DNA of 64,000 nucleotides from an uncultured Christensenella sp. (GCA_910577055.1 CAJTKX010000002.1:62001-126000), one strand, 5' to 3'. Numbered from the stretch's first letter, positions 25,194 through 34,478 are shown. The notes: a model not told the origin generated them from the sequence alone. Numbers and translations are program-made.

Positions 25194-25234
25194 GTTGACT
25201 GCGCCCGCGTTTGAAGTAACCGACAATCATTTGA

Positions 25235-25263
25235 TTGACCGCGCCCAACCGCCGTGGTATAAT
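25235..25263 (+). promoter_or_regulatory. Leaderless sigma-A promoter of the phosphodiesterase
   Basis: TTGACC, 17 bp, TATAAT, then exactly 6 bp to the ATG, with no Shine-Dalgarno. Confidence 0.8.
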
Positions 25264-25269
25264 ACCGTT

Positions 25270-25797
25270 ATGAAACTTTTGATTGCATCGGATATACACG
25301 GCTCGGCAAAATATTGCAAGCAGCTTTTAGAAGCGTACCGCAAGGAGGGCGCGGGAATGCTGTTGCTCCTCGGGGATATACTCTATCACGGACCGAGAAA
25401 CCCTTTACCCGACGAATACGCCCCGCAAGAAGTAGCGAATCTTTTGGGCGAAATTAAAGAAAAAATAATATGCGTGCGCGGCAACTGTGACGGAGAAGTG
25501 GACCAAATGGTGCTGCCCTTCCCCATTACCCCCGATTATGCTTTGGTGTTTGCCGACGGTGTAAGAATTTATCTTTCGCACGGGCACAGAGAAGCGCCTC
25601 CCCTTTCTGACGGCGACGTATATATTACGGGACACACGCATGTGCCGTTAAAGGAACGCTGCGGATATTTGCACCTTAATCCCGGGTCGGTATCGTTGCC
25701 GAAAGAGGGCAGCGCGCACGGATATATTTTATATGATAACGGGCGCTTTTTATTCAAAGATTTTGACGGCAATATCTACGACAAAATAAAGGTATAA
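25270..25797 (+). CDS. yfcE: YfcE/MJ0936-type metallophosphodiesterase
   Basis: A 175-residue calcineurin-like phosphoesterase. Metal-binding motifs in order: ASDIHGS (residues 6-12), LLGDIL, VRGNCD, LSHGHR, TGHTH and LNPGS. The start at 25270 is chosen over an upstream in-frame codon at 25195 because homologs begin MKLLIASD and because the promoter would lie within a longer gene. The natural substrate of this family is uncertain; members hydrolyse phosphodiesters in vitro. Confidence 0.9.
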   Translation: MKLLIASDIHGSAKYCKQLLEAYRKEGAGMLLLLGDILYHGPRNPLPDEYAPQEVANLLGEIKEKIICVRGNCDGEVDQMVLPFPITPDYALVFADGVRIYLSHGHREAPPLSDGDVYITGHTHVPLKERCGYLHLNPGSVSLPKEGSAHGYILYDNGRFLFKDFDGNIYDKIKV

Positions 25798-25830
25798 AAA
25801 AATTCCTCCGCGTTTTGCGGAGGATTTTTC
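25797..25830. terminator. Bidirectional terminator
   Basis: Stem TCCTCCGC / GCGGAGGA with flanking A- and T-runs, between convergent genes. Confidence 0.8.
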
Positions 25831-25838
25831 GTCTATTG

Positions 25839-26063
25839 TTAGATAGGCAAAATGCGCAAGATGTGCTTGCTGAAAATCATAAGTATAAGGTCGCACAACC
25901 AAATGATGTTGAAACCGAAGAAAATACGAATGATTGCCGCAACGATTTTGCCGTCTTGAATTCTGGTGATAATTCCGCAAAGCCAAGAAGTAATGGGAAT
26001 TATAGCCAAAATCAAGCTAACAATGTAGCTCAAACCAAAATAATCGCCTTTTTTTGCTGCCAT
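25839..26063 (-). CDS. Small two-helix membrane protein of unknown function
   Basis: A 74-residue protein with hydrophobic helices at about residues 10-32 (LSYIVSLILAIIPITSWLCG) and 42-65 (AAIIRIFFGFNIIWLCDLIL) joined by a short basic loop (TRIQDGKIV). It is preceded by an AAGGAG-type ribosome site. Similar two-helix proteins occur in Clostridia genomes as hypotheticals; no function is assigned. Confidence 0.72.
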   Translation of the reverse strand: MAAKKGDYFGLSYIVSLILAIIPITSWLCGIITRIQDGKIVAAIIRIFFGFNIIWLCDLILMIFSKHILRILPI

Positions 26064-26207
26064 TTTTATAAGTCTCCTTTTGAAGTTTTTATTAAATATA
26101 TTATATCATATATGCAAAATATGTCAACAAATATACTAAAATATTTGATTTTGCGCGCAAAAATGACAAAACCACGTACAATATTTGCACGGGGTTTTAA
26201 ATCATTT

Positions 26208-26714
26208 TCAGATTAATTCGATAATTGCTTCTTCGGCGCCGTCGCCGCGACGGGTGCCGAGCAAATAAATCCTCGTATAGCCGCCGCCTTGACCAAGTTC
26301 TTCCGCACGCTGTGCGTACTTAGGCGCGATTTCGTTAAAAAGCTTCTCCATCAAGGGGTGCTGAATATCACCCGTTCTCTTCTTGAAATCGGACTTCTTT
26401 TCGTTAAAGGGCTTAACTTCTTGTAAGTCGTAAAGCTTGCCCATAAGTCTACGGCGAACCGCAAGCTTTTTGGGGCTGTCCTTTACGCCCTTTTGGGTAA
26501 TTTCCTTACCTTTTTTGTCCGTAGTCTTTACTTCGAATTCTTCGTTTTCATCGTAAACGGAGATTGCCTTAGTGATGATTTTTTCAACGTAGGGCTGCAA
26601 CTCTTTCGCCTTTGCCTTGGTCGTGGTTATTTTGCCGTACCATAAAAGCTCGGACGCTTGATTTCTTAAAAGAGCTTCTCTTTGCTCTGCCGTTCTTCCC
26701 AATTTGCCGGGCAT
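26208..26714 (-). CDS. rplQ: 50S ribosomal protein L17 with an internal insertion
   Basis: A 168-residue L17. N-terminal KLGRTAEQREALLRNQASEL and C-terminal GGYTRIYLLGTRRGDGAEEA are canonical. About 45 charged residues separate the two halves where Bacillus L17 (about 120 residues) has a short loop; the insert includes TTDKKGKEITQKGVKDSPKK. It is the last gene of the ribosomal cluster. Confidence 0.93.
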   Translation of the reverse strand: MPGKLGRTAEQREALLRNQASELLWYGKITTTKAKAKELQPYVEKIITKAISVYDENEEFEVKTTDKKGKEITQKGVKDSPKKLAVRRRLMGKLYDLQEVKPFNEKKSDFKKRTGDIQHPLMEKLFNEIAPKYAQRAEELGQGGGYTRIYLLGTRRGDGAEEAIIELI

Positions 26715-26718
26715 ACCC

Positions 26719-27672
26719 TTAATCCTCCTTGTTTGACAGTGAAAGTCCGTAAGATTCGAGCTTGATGATAACTTCGTCTAAGGACTTTCTGCCAAGGTTT
26801 CTCACCTTTAACATTTCGTCCTCGGTCTTTCTCGTTAAATCTTCCACCGTGTGTATGTTTGCGCGCTTTAAGCAGTTGTAGGAACGGACGGAAAGGTCCA
26901 TATCCTCGATTGCCATAGCAAGAATTTTTGCTTGTTTGTCGTCCTCGTTCTTCACAAGAATGTCCAAATCTTTAATAGTATCGGACAAGTCAACGAAAAG
27001 TGAAATGTGGTCTTGCATAATTTTTGCCGCAAGAGATACTATTTCTTTTGCGCTGAACGCGCCGTTCGTCCAGACTTCCAAAGTGAGCTTGTCATAGTCG
27101 GTATTCTGACCTACGCGGGTGTTTTCAACCGAATAGTTTACCTTTTTTACGGGCGTGTAGATACTGTCTACGGGGATATAATCCAAAAGCTCCGTCCGAG
27201 TATGGTCGGCGCCCTTATAGCCGCGGCCGCGACCGATAGTTATTTCCATATCGATTTTGCCGCCCGCGTCCACATAACAGATGTGTTGGTCGCCGTTGAT
27301 AATTTCTATTTCCGCGTCGTCCGAGATGTCGCTTGCCTTGACTTCGCAAGGACCTTCCTTGCAAAGGTGTACCACCTTAACGTAATTGCTGTCCGTTACC
27401 GCGGTTTTGATTGCGAGCGATTTGATGTTGAGGATAATTTCGGTTACGTCCTCTTTTACGCCCGCTATGGCGGAGAATTCGTGCTTGACGCTGCCGTCTA
27501 AAAACCTTATGCCTTGTGCCGCAGCCCCGGGGAGCGCCGACAAAAGTATTCTTCTAAGGCAGTTGCCTATAGTAAGACCGAAACCCTTTTCAAGAGGTTC
27601 AACTACAACTTTCGCGTAAGATTGGTCCTCGCTTTCGTTGACCTCGATTTTGGGCATATCCATTTCGATCAT
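26719..27672 (-). CDS. rpoA: RNA polymerase subunit alpha
   Basis: A 317-residue alpha subunit. The N-terminal domain has [20 protein letters not shown]; the C-terminal domain has [20 protein letters not shown] and [16 protein letters not shown] for UP-element and activator contacts. It is placed between rpsD and rplQ as usual. Two ATGs lie near the start (MIEMDM); the first has the better ribosome spacing (GGAGG). Confidence 0.97.
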   Translation of the reverse strand: MIEMDMPKIEVNESEDQSYAKVVVEPLEKGFGLTIGNCLRRILLSALPGAAAQGIRFLDGSVKHEFSAIAGVKEDVTEIILNIKSLAIKTAVTDSNYVKVVHLCKEGPCEVKASDISDDAEIEIINGDQHICYVDAGGKIDMEITIGRGRGYKGADHTRTELLDYIPVDSIYTPVKKVNYSVENTRVGQNTDYDKLTLEVWTNGAFSAKEIVSLAAKIMQDHISLFVDLSDTIKDLDILVKNEDDKQAKILAMAIEDMDLSVRSYNCLKRANIHTVEDLTRKTEDEMLKVRNLGRKSLDEVIIKLESYGLSLSNKED

Positions 27673-27699
27673 ATAACTTCCTCCTTTTTATTCTGCAAA

Positions 27700-28329
27700 T
27701 TACTTGGAGTACAGCTCGACAATCATATGCTCGGCAATCTGACTGTCAATATCTTCTCTTTCGGGCAATGCCAAGATTTTACCTTGTAATTTTTCGTTAT
27801 CGAATTCAAGCCATTTGGGGGTGTTGCCGCCCTTTGCGGACTTGATTTGTTCGAAGTATTTGTTAGACGTTTTGCTTTCCTTAACGGTGACCACGTCGCC
27901 TACCTTAACGATATAGGAAGGGATATTTACCTTTCTTCCGTTTACGAGAAAGTGTCCGTGGTTAACAAGCTGCCTTGCCTGAGCGCGCGATACGCCTACG
28001 CCCATACGGTAAACTACGTTATCGAGTCTGCGCTCCAAAAGGGAGAGCATATTTTCACCGGTGATGCCCTTCATTCTGTCGGCTTTCTCGTAGCAAGCGC
28101 GGAACTGCCCCTCTTGCACGCCGTAAATTCTTTTAACCTTTTGCTTTTCGCGAAGCTGTTTGCCGTATTCGGAAACCTTCTTTCTTGCCGCCGCCAAACC
28201 GTGTGCGCCGGGAGCTACGGGTCTTTTTTCAAACGGGCACTTGCCGTTGTAACATTTATCGCCTTTCAAAAACAGCTTTCCGCCCTCTCTTCTGCAAAGA
28301 CGGCATTTAGCTTCTCTGTAAGTTGCCAT
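27700..28329 (-). CDS. rpsD: 30S ribosomal protein S4, zinc form
   Basis: A 209-residue primary rRNA-binding protein. The N-terminus has the zinc knuckle: [18 protein letters not shown], then NGKCPFEKR (Cys at about 9, 12, 26, 31). The S4 RNA-binding domain contains [20 protein letters not shown]. In many bacteria S4 represses this operon; the leader before rpsM could be its target. Confidence 0.96.
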   Translation of the reverse strand: MATYREAKCRLCRREGGKLFLKGDKCYNGKCPFEKRPVAPGAHGLAAARKKVSEYGKQLREKQKVKRIYGVQEGQFRACYEKADRMKGITGENMLSLLERRLDNVVYRMGVGVSRAQARQLVNHGHFLVNGRKVNIPSYIVKVGDVVTVKESKTSNKYFEQIKSAKGGNTPKWLEFDNEKLQGKILALPEREDIDSQIAEHMIVELYSK

Positions 28330-28341
28330 AACTACTCCTCC

Positions 28342-28740
28342 TTATACTCTGCGACGCTTAGGCGGTCTGCAACCGTTGTGGGGAATGGGTGAAACGTCGG
28401 AAATCAATGTGATTTCCACGTCGCATGCGCCGATTGCCCTTATAGCCGACTCCCTGCCCGCACCGGGACCCTTCACATAAACTTCGGCGGAGCGAAGTCC
28501 GTGCTCTTTTGCTGCTTTAACTGCCGTTTCGGTCGCTTGCTGAGCGGCAAAGGGCGTACCCTTTCTCGAACCTTTGAAGCCGAGGCTGCCCGCCGAGGAC
28601 CAGCTTATTGCGTTACCTTGTAAATCGGTAACGGTAACGAGCGTGTTGTTAAAAGAAGACTGAATGTGAACTTGTCCTCTGTCAACCTTTTTAAGCTCTC
28701 TACGCTTTCTCGTAGTCGTTTGCTTTTTCTGTGCTGCCAT
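28342..28740 (-). CDS. rpsK: 30S ribosomal protein S11
   Basis: A 132-residue S11 with [40 protein letters not shown] and the C-terminal [13 protein letters not shown]. It lies 2 bp after rpsM. Confidence 0.96.
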   Translation of the reverse strand: MAAQKKQTTTRKRRELKKVDRGQVHIQSSFNNTLVTVTDLQGNAISWSSAGSLGFKGSRKGTPFAAQQATETAVKAAKEHGLRSAEVYVKGPGAGRESAIRAIGACDVEITLISDVSPIPHNGCRPPKRRRV

Positions 28741-28742
28741 AA

Positions 28743-29117
28743 TTACTTAGCTCCTTTCTTCTTAGCTACCGTGCGGCGAGGACCTTTTCTTGTCCTTGCG
28801 TTGGTTTTCGTCGATTGTCCGCGAACGGGCAAGCCCTTTCTGTGGCGGATACCGCGATAGCAGCCTATTTCCATAAGGCGTTTGATATTAAGCGATACTT
28901 CCGTACGAAGCTCGCCTTCAACCCTTATATTGTGGTCAATGTATTCTCTTAATTTGGATACGGTCTGCTCGTCCAAATCTTTAACGCGGGTGTTGGGGTC
29001 AACGCCCGTATCTTTCAAGATTTTCTGAGAAGTTTTAAGACCGATACCGTAGATATAAGTGAGTCCTATTTCAACTCTCTTTTCTCTGGGTAAATCTACA
29101 CCGGCAATACGTGCCAT
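28743..29117 (-). CDS. rpsM: 30S ribosomal protein S13
   Basis: A 124-residue S13 starting [19 protein letters not shown], with the helix-two-turn-helix [18 protein letters not shown] and the basic tail [20 protein letters not shown]. First gene of the alpha operon segment; its promoter lies at 29257-29285. Confidence 0.96.
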   Translation of the reverse strand: MARIAGVDLPREKRVEIGLTYIYGIGLKTSQKILKDTGVDPNTRVKDLDEQTVSKLREYIDHNIRVEGELRTEVSLNIKRLMEIGCYRGIRHRKGLPVRGQSTKTNARTRKGPRRTVAKKKGAK

Positions 29118-29256
29118 TTTGATTTATTTCCTTCCTTTATATTATTTTTGTAAATGTATATAAACCGCATTAAATCTCCCCTCGTGCTTTGGAATGTGAG
29201 CGGAGATACTAATCGGAATTGTTTTCTGTGCCTCAAAAAGGCGTAAAAGCTTTGGT
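29118..29256 (-). promoter_or_regulatory. Leader of the rpsM-rpsK-rpsD-rpoA-rplQ transcript
   Basis: About 130 nt separate the predicted start from the rpsM ATG. Complementary blocks near 29170-29210 (CCCCTC and GAG-rich stretches) suggest a folded leader, plausible as the S4 target by analogy with other alpha operons. I see no reading frame. Confidence 0.4.
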
Positions 29257-29285
29257 ATTATACCACAAATTTTATTATTTTGCAA
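29257..29285 (-). promoter_or_regulatory. Sigma-A promoter within the cluster, upstream of rpsM
   Basis: Minus strand TTGCAA, 17 bp, TATAAT. It starts a separate transcript for the alpha segment. Confidence 0.75.
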
Positions 29286-29343
29286 TAATTTTTAGGGCAT
29301 TTTGCTCAACAAATAAACGTTATTTTAGTGTTTAACGATTATT

Positions 29344-29396
29344 GCGCAAGCAAAATCACGCTTTTGCGCGCAAAACAGCGCAAATATTTGTGAGCT
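29344..29396. repeat. Internally deleted copy of the 180-bp dispersed repeat
   Basis: The left end GCGCAAGCAAAATCACGC and the right end GCGCAAATATTTGTGAGC match the two ends of the copy at 47195-47372, but the middle of about 125 bp is missing. It lies just past the infA stop. Confidence 0.7.
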
Positions 29397-29399
29397 TTG

Positions 29400-29621
29400 T
29401 CAATTCTTCGAGCGCCAAGTTATTCGACCCTTAGTCAAATCGTACGGGCTGATTTCAAGCTTGACGTTGTCCCCCTCGATGATACGGATATAGTTAAGGC
29501 GGAGCTTGCCCGAAATGTACGCCGTGATGACGTGCCCGTTTGTAAGTTTAACCTTGAAATTTGCGTTGGGAAGGCATTCTATTACCTTGCCCTCGGTTTC
29601 GATAACGTCGTCCTTAGACAT
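29400..29621 (-). CDS. infA: Translation initiation factor IF-1
   Basis: A 73-residue OB-fold protein: [40 protein letters not shown] and the C-terminal [11 protein letters not shown]. Here infA comes after rpmJ, the reverse of the Bacillus order (infA then rpmJ). Confidence 0.96.
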   Translation of the reverse strand: MSKDDVIETEGKVIECLPNANFKVKLTNGHVITAYISGKLRLNYIRIIEGDNVKLEISPYDLTKGRITWRSKN

Positions 29622-29630
29622 TATAACTCC

Positions 29631-29747
29631 TTAACCTTGGCGTTGCTTATGGCTTTTGTTCTTAGAGCAAATTACCATAACTTTGCCGTTTCTTTTAATG
29701 ACCTTGCACTTGTCGCACATAGGTTTTACCGAAGGTCTTACTTTCAT
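29631..29747 (-). CDS. rpmJ: 50S ribosomal protein L36
   Basis: A 38-residue protein, [20 protein letters not shown] through KSHKQRQG. Zinc ligands are Cys11, Cys14, Cys27 and His33 ([14 protein letters not shown]). GGAGAC precedes the start. It lies between the KOW gene and infA. Confidence 0.96.
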   Translation of the reverse strand: MKVRPSVKPMCDKCKVIKRNGKVMVICSKNKSHKQRQG

Positions 29748-29770
29748 AATTGTCTCCTTGTAAGCGCAGA

Positions 29771-30085
29771 TTACGCTTGGTTATTTTCGTTCCCGACTTC
29801 CGCATCGGGTTTAGGGTAGTTGTAATTTTTCAGCGCAGAAAAAATTTCGGTGTCGAAAACTTGCTTGCCTTCGATGATTTTCAAAGCAATCGTTTCCGCC
29901 TTTTCGGGCAGCAAGCGCAGATGCTTTATGTTCTTCTTTTTGGGGGTTGCAAGCTTTTTGAAGTTGCCGTCGGTAACGGCGATTAGTCCGCCTTGTTCGA
30001 TACCGACGATTAAGTAGTACCTTCCTTTATCTCTGCCTTGTTTGCTTTGACATATGCCGCCCACGGCGGGGGAAGTCACTTTCAT
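29771..30085 (-). CDS. KOW-domain RNA-binding protein (L14e-like)
   Basis: A 104-residue protein with a KOW-type beta barrel at the N-terminus: [20 protein letters not shown], then [20 protein letters not shown]. Proteins of this type sit beside map in many Firmicutes (YbzG-like) and are thought to bind ribosomal RNA. Its ATG overlaps the map stop (ATGA), implying translational coupling. Confidence 0.85.
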   Translation of the reverse strand: MKVTSPAVGGICQSKQGRDKGRYYLIVGIEQGGLIAVTDGNFKKLATPKKKNIKHLRLLPEKAETIALKIIEGKQVFDTEIFSALKNYNYPKPDAEVGNENNQA

Positions 30086-30828
30086 TGTGTTAATATCTCC
30101 ACTCCGTTTTCGGTAATAAGTACGGTGTTTTCATAGTGTGCGGCGGGCTTGTTATCCGCCGTCGTTATCGTCCAACCGTCGTTTCTGTCTTGGTATACTT
30201 TATAAGTACCCATCGTTATCATAGGCTCGATGCAAACGGTCATTCCCGCGCGAAGGCGCATTCCCGTGCCCTTTCTTCCGTAATTGGGCACCGAGGGGTC
30301 CTCATGCATGCTTCTGCCTATCCCGTGCCCCGTTAGGGCGCGGACTACGCCGTAGCCGTGGCTTTCGGCATGGGTTTGAACCGCGTAGCCGATATCGTAA
30401 AGGGGCGTTCCCGCGCGCAAACCCTCGATTGCTTTAAAAAAGCATTCTTCGGTGACTTTGACGAGCTTCCTCTTTTCCTCGGACACGTTGCCGATAAGAA
30501 AAGTTCTTGCCGCGTCGCCGTGGAAACCGTTCTTTTCGGCAGTGATATCAACGCTGACTATATCGCCGTCGAGGATAATTCTGTCGCCGGGGATACCGTG
30601 AACAACCACTTCGTTTACAGATACGCACGAACTTGCGGGATAGCCTTCGTAGCCAAGCTCCGAGGGATACGCTCCACACGAAATAATATATTTGTAAACA
30701 AGTTCGTCTACTTCTTTCGTGGTCATTCCCGCGCGAATATTCTTGCCGACGAATTCAAGGGTTTCCTTGACTATGCGGCAACTTTCACGCATATATTCGA
30801 TTTCTTGTTGATTTTTTATCGTAACCAT
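30082..30828 (-). CDS. map: Methionine aminopeptidase type I
   Basis: Removes the initiator Met. The 248-residue protein has the pita-bread fold with metal ligands: the first Asp in GDIVSVDITAEKNGFHGDAA (two Asp), the His in GHGIGRSMHEDPSVPNYG, and the Glu pair in CIEPM and late in the sequence (YENT). It starts directly at the adk stop. Confidence 0.96.
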   Translation of the reverse strand: MVTIKNQQEIEYMRESCRIVKETLEFVGKNIRAGMTTKEVDELVYKYIISCGAYPSELGYEGYPASSCVSVNEVVVHGIPGDRIILDGDIVSVDITAEKNGFHGDAARTFLIGNVSEEKRKLVKVTEECFFKAIEGLRAGTPLYDIGYAVQTHAESHGYGVVRALTGHGIGRSMHEDPSVPNYGRKGTGMRLRAGMTVCIEPMITMGTYKVYQDRNDGWTITTADNKPAAHYENTVLITENGVEILTQ

Positions 30829-31451
30829 TACTTATCTAAAACGGCACAGATTTGAGCGAACACCTCGTCTGGGCTGCCCGCACCGCTTGTTACGGTTGCA
30901 AGCTTGCCTTGCGACTTGTAGTAATCGATGAGGGGCGCGGTCTGCGTTTTGTAAGTATCGAGGCGGGATTTAACCGTTTCGGGGTTATCGTCCGCGCGTT
31001 GATACAACTCTTTGCCGCACTTTGCGCAAGTGGTTGCGCCGTTCAAGGTGCTTATGTGATAGCTTTCGCCGCAAACGCAGACGCGTCTGCCGCAAATTCT
31101 GTCCATTAAAAGGCTTTCGTCAACGTCGATGTTTACGCAAAGGTCGATTTTTGCAAACTTATCCAACTCTTCCGCTTGGAACAGATTGCGGGGGAAACCG
31201 TCAAGCATATAGCCGCTTTTTGCGTCGTCCCAAGTAAGTCTGTCCTTTACTATATCGCACGTTACCTCGTCGGGAACGAGCTTGCCCGCGTCAATATACG
31301 ACTTGGCAAGCTTGCCAATCGGGGTGCCGCCCTTGATGTTTGCACGAAAAATGTCGCCCGTGGATATGTGCAGAAGATTGTATTTTTGCTCGATTTTGCT
31401 TGCTTGCGTGCCTTTGCCCGCACCGGGTGCGCCCAATAAAACAATATTCAT
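30828..31451 (-). CDS. adk: Adenylate kinase with zinc lid
   Basis: A 207-residue kinase balancing AMP, ADP and ATP. P-loop GAPGAGKGTQ at residues 7-16; LDGFPRN is the AMP-binding motif. The lid carries two Cys pairs (VCVCGESY and CAKCGKEL), the zinc form typical of Gram-positive bacteria. It lies 2 bp after secY. Confidence 0.96.
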   Translation of the reverse strand: MNIVLLGAPGAGKGTQASKIEQKYNLLHISTGDIFRANIKGGTPIGKLAKSYIDAGKLVPDEVTCDIVKDRLTWDDAKSGYMLDGFPRNLFQAEELDKFAKIDLCVNIDVDESLLMDRICGRRVCVCGESYHISTLNGATTCAKCGKELYQRADDNPETVKSRLDTYKTQTAPLIDYYKSQGKLATVTSGAGSPDEVFAQICAVLDK

Positions 31452-31452
31452 A

Positions 31453-32811
31453 TTATTTGAGGAATCCTTTATAGTTCTTCATCATAAGCTGGCTTTCTAA
31501 CTGTTTATGAAGTTCGAGAGCGACCGATACGACGATTAGAATACCCGTTGTGGAGAACACGGACAGAAGCGACAAGTCGCTCATACCGAGTCCCGCAAGC
31601 ACCATCGAAAGTATCGAGGGAATGAACGCAACCAACGAGAGGTAAATCGCGCCGAAAAGCGTAATTCTGTTGGAAATTCTCTTCAAATAGTCGGCGGTAG
31701 GTTTACCGGGACGGATACCTTGAATGAAACCGCCGTTTTGCTGAATTGTTTTGGAAACGTCCTCGGGGTTAAACTGCATCGACGCGTAGAAGAACGCGAA
31801 CGCAAATATCAGTAAGCACAGAACTACCATATAGATAAGCTGTCCGTACCAAGCGCCCGAGCCGGAGAACCACTCCACTATGCCCGTTTGAGCGGGATTA
31901 TCAGCAGAGCAGAAAAGGCTTATAATCATCTGAGGGAACGAGATGAGCGCGAACGCGAAGATTAAAGGCATAACGCCCGAACCCGATATTCGCATAGGGA
32001 TTACGGACGATTGTCCGCCGTACATCTTTCTGCCCTTGACTTGTTTAGCGTACTGAACGGGTATCTTTCTTTCCGATAAGTCAACCGTAACGATTGCAGC
32101 GAACTCGACAACGGTCAAAAGGACAAAGCCGAGAACTTCCCAAAGTACTTCGGGGCTGCCGCTGAAAGCCGCTTCGAATCTGGAAACAATGGTAAGACCC
32201 GCGGTAGAAATGATACCTACGAAAATTATAAGCGAGATGCCGTTGGAAACGCCGTATTCGGTAATTCTTTCGCCTATCCACATAACGAGCATTGCGCCCG
32301 CGGTGTATACGACGGTTAAGAAAATTCCCGCTATCCATTTTGCGCCCGTTTCGCTTATGCCCGCAGTGCCGTATCCGAAGATAGAAAGTCTTAACGCGTT
32401 ATCCGTCGAGAAACCGAAGTTTACGATAATGCCTATCGCTTGCGCAACGGCAAGTAAGATAGTTACATAACGGGTAATCTGCGCGATTTTCTTTCTACCC
32501 TCTTCGCCTTGCTTTGAAAGTCTTTCCAAAGCGGGGATACCTACGGTCAAAAGCTGAATGATAATCGACGCGTTGATATAGGGGCTGATACCGAGCGCGA
32601 AAAGCGTTGCGTTACCAAGCGAGCCGCCCGTAATGGACGACATTATGTTAAGGAAACTGTTATCCGCAATGGCGTCGCCGAACTGTTGCGGGTTGATGCC
32701 GGGTACGGGAATATAACAGCCGATACGGAACACAAGAAGAAGCAATAAGGTTATCCAAATCTTCTTTCTTATTTCCTTGACCTTAAAACAATTTTTTATT
32801 GTTTCGAACAT
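31453..32811 (-). CDS. secY: Protein translocase subunit SecY
   Basis: A 452-residue, ten-helix channel protein. Signatures: FRIGCYIPVPGINPQQF in helix 1, SIITGGSLGNATLFALGISP, and the plug and lateral-gate helices. Partner secE is at 54519. It follows rplO in the spc operon, as usual. Confidence 0.96.
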   Translation of the reverse strand: MFETIKNCFKVKEIRKKIWITLLLLLVFRIGCYIPVPGINPQQFGDAIADNSFLNIMSSITGGSLGNATLFALGISPYINASIIIQLLTVGIPALERLSKQGEEGRKKIAQITRYVTILLAVAQAIGIIVNFGFSTDNALRLSIFGYGTAGISETGAKWIAGIFLTVVYTAGAMLVMWIGERITEYGVSNGISLIIFVGIISTAGLTIVSRFEAAFSGSPEVLWEVLGFVLLTVVEFAAIVTVDLSERKIPVQYAKQVKGRKMYGGQSSVIPMRISGSGVMPLIFAFALISFPQMIISLFCSADNPAQTGIVEWFSGSGAWYGQLIYMVVLCLLIFAFAFFYASMQFNPEDVSKTIQQNGGFIQGIRPGKPTADYLKRISNRITLFGAIYLSLVAFIPSILSMVLAGLGMSDLSLLSVFSTTGILIVVSVALELHKQLESQLMMKNYKGFLK

Positions 32812-32857
32812 TGTTGCTCCTTACGCGGGTTGCCTCGCGTGGGTGTTTCAGAAATTC

Positions 32858-33307
32858 TTATTCTACTACTTCGCAAGTGCCGCCGGCTTTTTCGATAGCT
32901 TCCTTTGCAGAAGCCGAGAATTTAGCCGCTTTTACGGTGAGGGCAACTTTTACTTCGCCCGTGCCGAGGACTTTAAGTCCCGCGGAGTTTTTAACTTCCT
33001 TTGCAAGTCCGTTAAGTCTGACATAGCCGAAATCGACTACCGTACCCGCGGGAACGGAAGCAAGCTGGCTTAAATTGATAATCGTGTACTCGGTTGCCCA
33101 CTTGTTGTGGAAGCCGCGCTTGGGAATTCTTCTTGCAAGGGGCATTTGACCGCCTTCGAAGCCGGGACGAACGCCGCCGCCCGAACGTGCCCATTGACCC
33201 TTGTGTCCTTTGCCGGAGGTCTTGCCCAAACCCGAGCCGATACCTCTGCCAAGCCTTTTGGCGTCCTTTCTTGCGCCCTCTGCGGGCGATAAAGTATCTA
33301 TTCTCAT
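32858..33307 (-). CDS. rplO: 50S ribosomal protein L15
   Basis: A 149-residue L15 with the Gly-rich basic N-terminus (GRGIGSGLGKTSGKGHKGQW), PGFEGGQMPLARRIPKRGF and a C-terminal domain ending AGGTCEVVE. Confidence 0.96.
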   Translation of the reverse strand: MRIDTLSPAEGARKDAKRLGRGIGSGLGKTSGKGHKGQWARSGGGVRPGFEGGQMPLARRIPKRGFHNKWATEYTIINLSQLASVPAGTVVDFGYVRLNGLAKEVKNSAGLKVLGTGEVKVALTVKAAKFSASAKEAIEKAGGTCEVVE

Positions 33308-33316
33308 TGTTACTCC

Positions 33317-33490
33317 TTAAACCTTTTCGACTTTAACAAGGTGTGCAACCTTGTTAATCTGACCCAGATTTGCGGGGGTTTCTTCGAAGGTTTTAGACTG
33401 ACGGATTTTTTTGAGCCCCAACGCGGCGCAAGTTGCCTTTACACCCGCAACTTGACCGTTAAGACTTTTGATTAAAGTTACTTTTAGCAT
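33317..33490 (-). CDS. rpmD: 50S ribosomal protein L30
   Basis: A 57-residue protein, MLKVTLIKSLNGQVAGVKAT at the start, then LGLKKIRQSKTFEETPANLG and VAHLVKVEKV at the end. GGAGAG precedes the ATG. It lies between rpsE and rplO. Confidence 0.95.
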   Translation of the reverse strand: MLKVTLIKSLNGQVAGVKATCAALGLKKIRQSKTFEETPANLGQINKVAHLVKVEKV

Positions 33491-33500
33491 AATTCTCTCC

Positions 33501-34037
33501 TTAGCCCAAAATTTCCTCTACGCTCTTACCGCGCGCTGCGGCAATCTCTTCGGGGGACTTCAAGTCGTAAAGTCCGCAAACGGCAGCCTTTACGCAGTTG
33601 ATGGGGTTGGAAGTGCCGTGGGATTTGGTTCTTACGTCCTTAACGCCCGCAGCCTCCATAACCGCACGGACGGGACCGCCCGCGATAACGCCGGTACCTT
33701 CCGCAGCGGGCATCATAAGAACCGAACCTCTGCCGAACACGCCCAAAACGCCGTGAGGAATGGAAGTGCCTTGAAGGGCAACCTTTCTCATATTCTTCTT
33801 AGCTTGCGCGTTTGCCTTTTCGATAGCCTCGGGAACTTCCTTGGATTTGCCCATACCGTAGCCGACCGAGCCCTTGCCGTCGCCAACGACTACAAGCGCC
33901 GCAAAACGCATATTTCTGCCGCCTTTTACGGTTTTGGTTACTCTGTTGACTTGAATGAGCTTCTTTATCAAGCCGTCGTCTTCTTGCCTTTTAAAGCCGC
34001 CCGTTCTTCTTGCGGGTCTTTCTTTCTTTTCTTCCAT
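33501..34037 (-). CDS. rpsE: 30S ribosomal protein S5
   Basis: A 178-residue S5 with [39 protein letters not shown] and SKS-like [12 protein letters not shown]. The N-terminal 25 residues form a short Lys/Arg-rich extension. Confidence 0.96.
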   Translation of the reverse strand: MEEKKERPARRTGGFKRQEDDGLIKKLIQVNRVTKTVKGGRNMRFAALVVVGDGKGSVGYGMGKSKEVPEAIEKANAQAKKNMRKVALQGTSIPHGVLGVFGRGSVLMMPAAEGTGVIAGGPVRAVMEAAGVKDVRTKSHGTSNPINCVKAAVCGLYDLKSPEEIAAARGKSVEEILG

Positions 34038-34047
34038 AATAAGCTCC

Positions 34048-34416
34048 TTAGAAATTAAGTCCGGCTTCCCTTGCGCCGTCTGCTACCGCTTGAACGCGTC
34101 CCGTGTAGATGTATCCGCCCCTATCGAAAACAACGTTGGTTATTTTCAACTTCTTGGCTTTTGCGGCTACTGCCTTACCTACTTCCTTGGCTGCGTCCGT
34201 CTTGGTCATATTGCTTATCTTTGCCTTGACGTCCTTTTCCATAGTTGACGCGGAGCAAAGGGTTACGCCCTTTGTATCGTCAATTATCTGAACGTAGATG
34301 TGATTTAAACTGCGGTAAACGCTGAGGCGGGGCACCTCATGGGTGCCGCTTATCTTTTTGCGCACGCGGGCGTGCCTTCTCAAACGTTCCTCGTTTTTAT
34401 CTATCTTATTAATCAT
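34048..34416 (-). CDS. rplR: 50S ribosomal protein L18
   Basis: A 122-residue 5S-rRNA-binding protein. The start at 34416 ([20 protein letters not shown]) has AAGGAGATATT before it; an extension to 34434 is unlikely. C-terminal [20 protein letters not shown] is canonical. Confidence 0.95.
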   Translation of the reverse strand: MINKIDKNEERLRRHARVRKKISGTHEVPRLSVYRSLNHIYVQIIDDTKGVTLCSASTMEKDVKAKISNMTKTDAAKEVGKAVAAKAKKLKITNVVFDRGGYIYTGRVQAVADGAREAGLNF

Positions 34417-34478
34417 AATATCTCCTTCGAGCAAGCACCTTTACGGTTTTCCTCCTTTACGCCGAGCGGCGCACGGAA

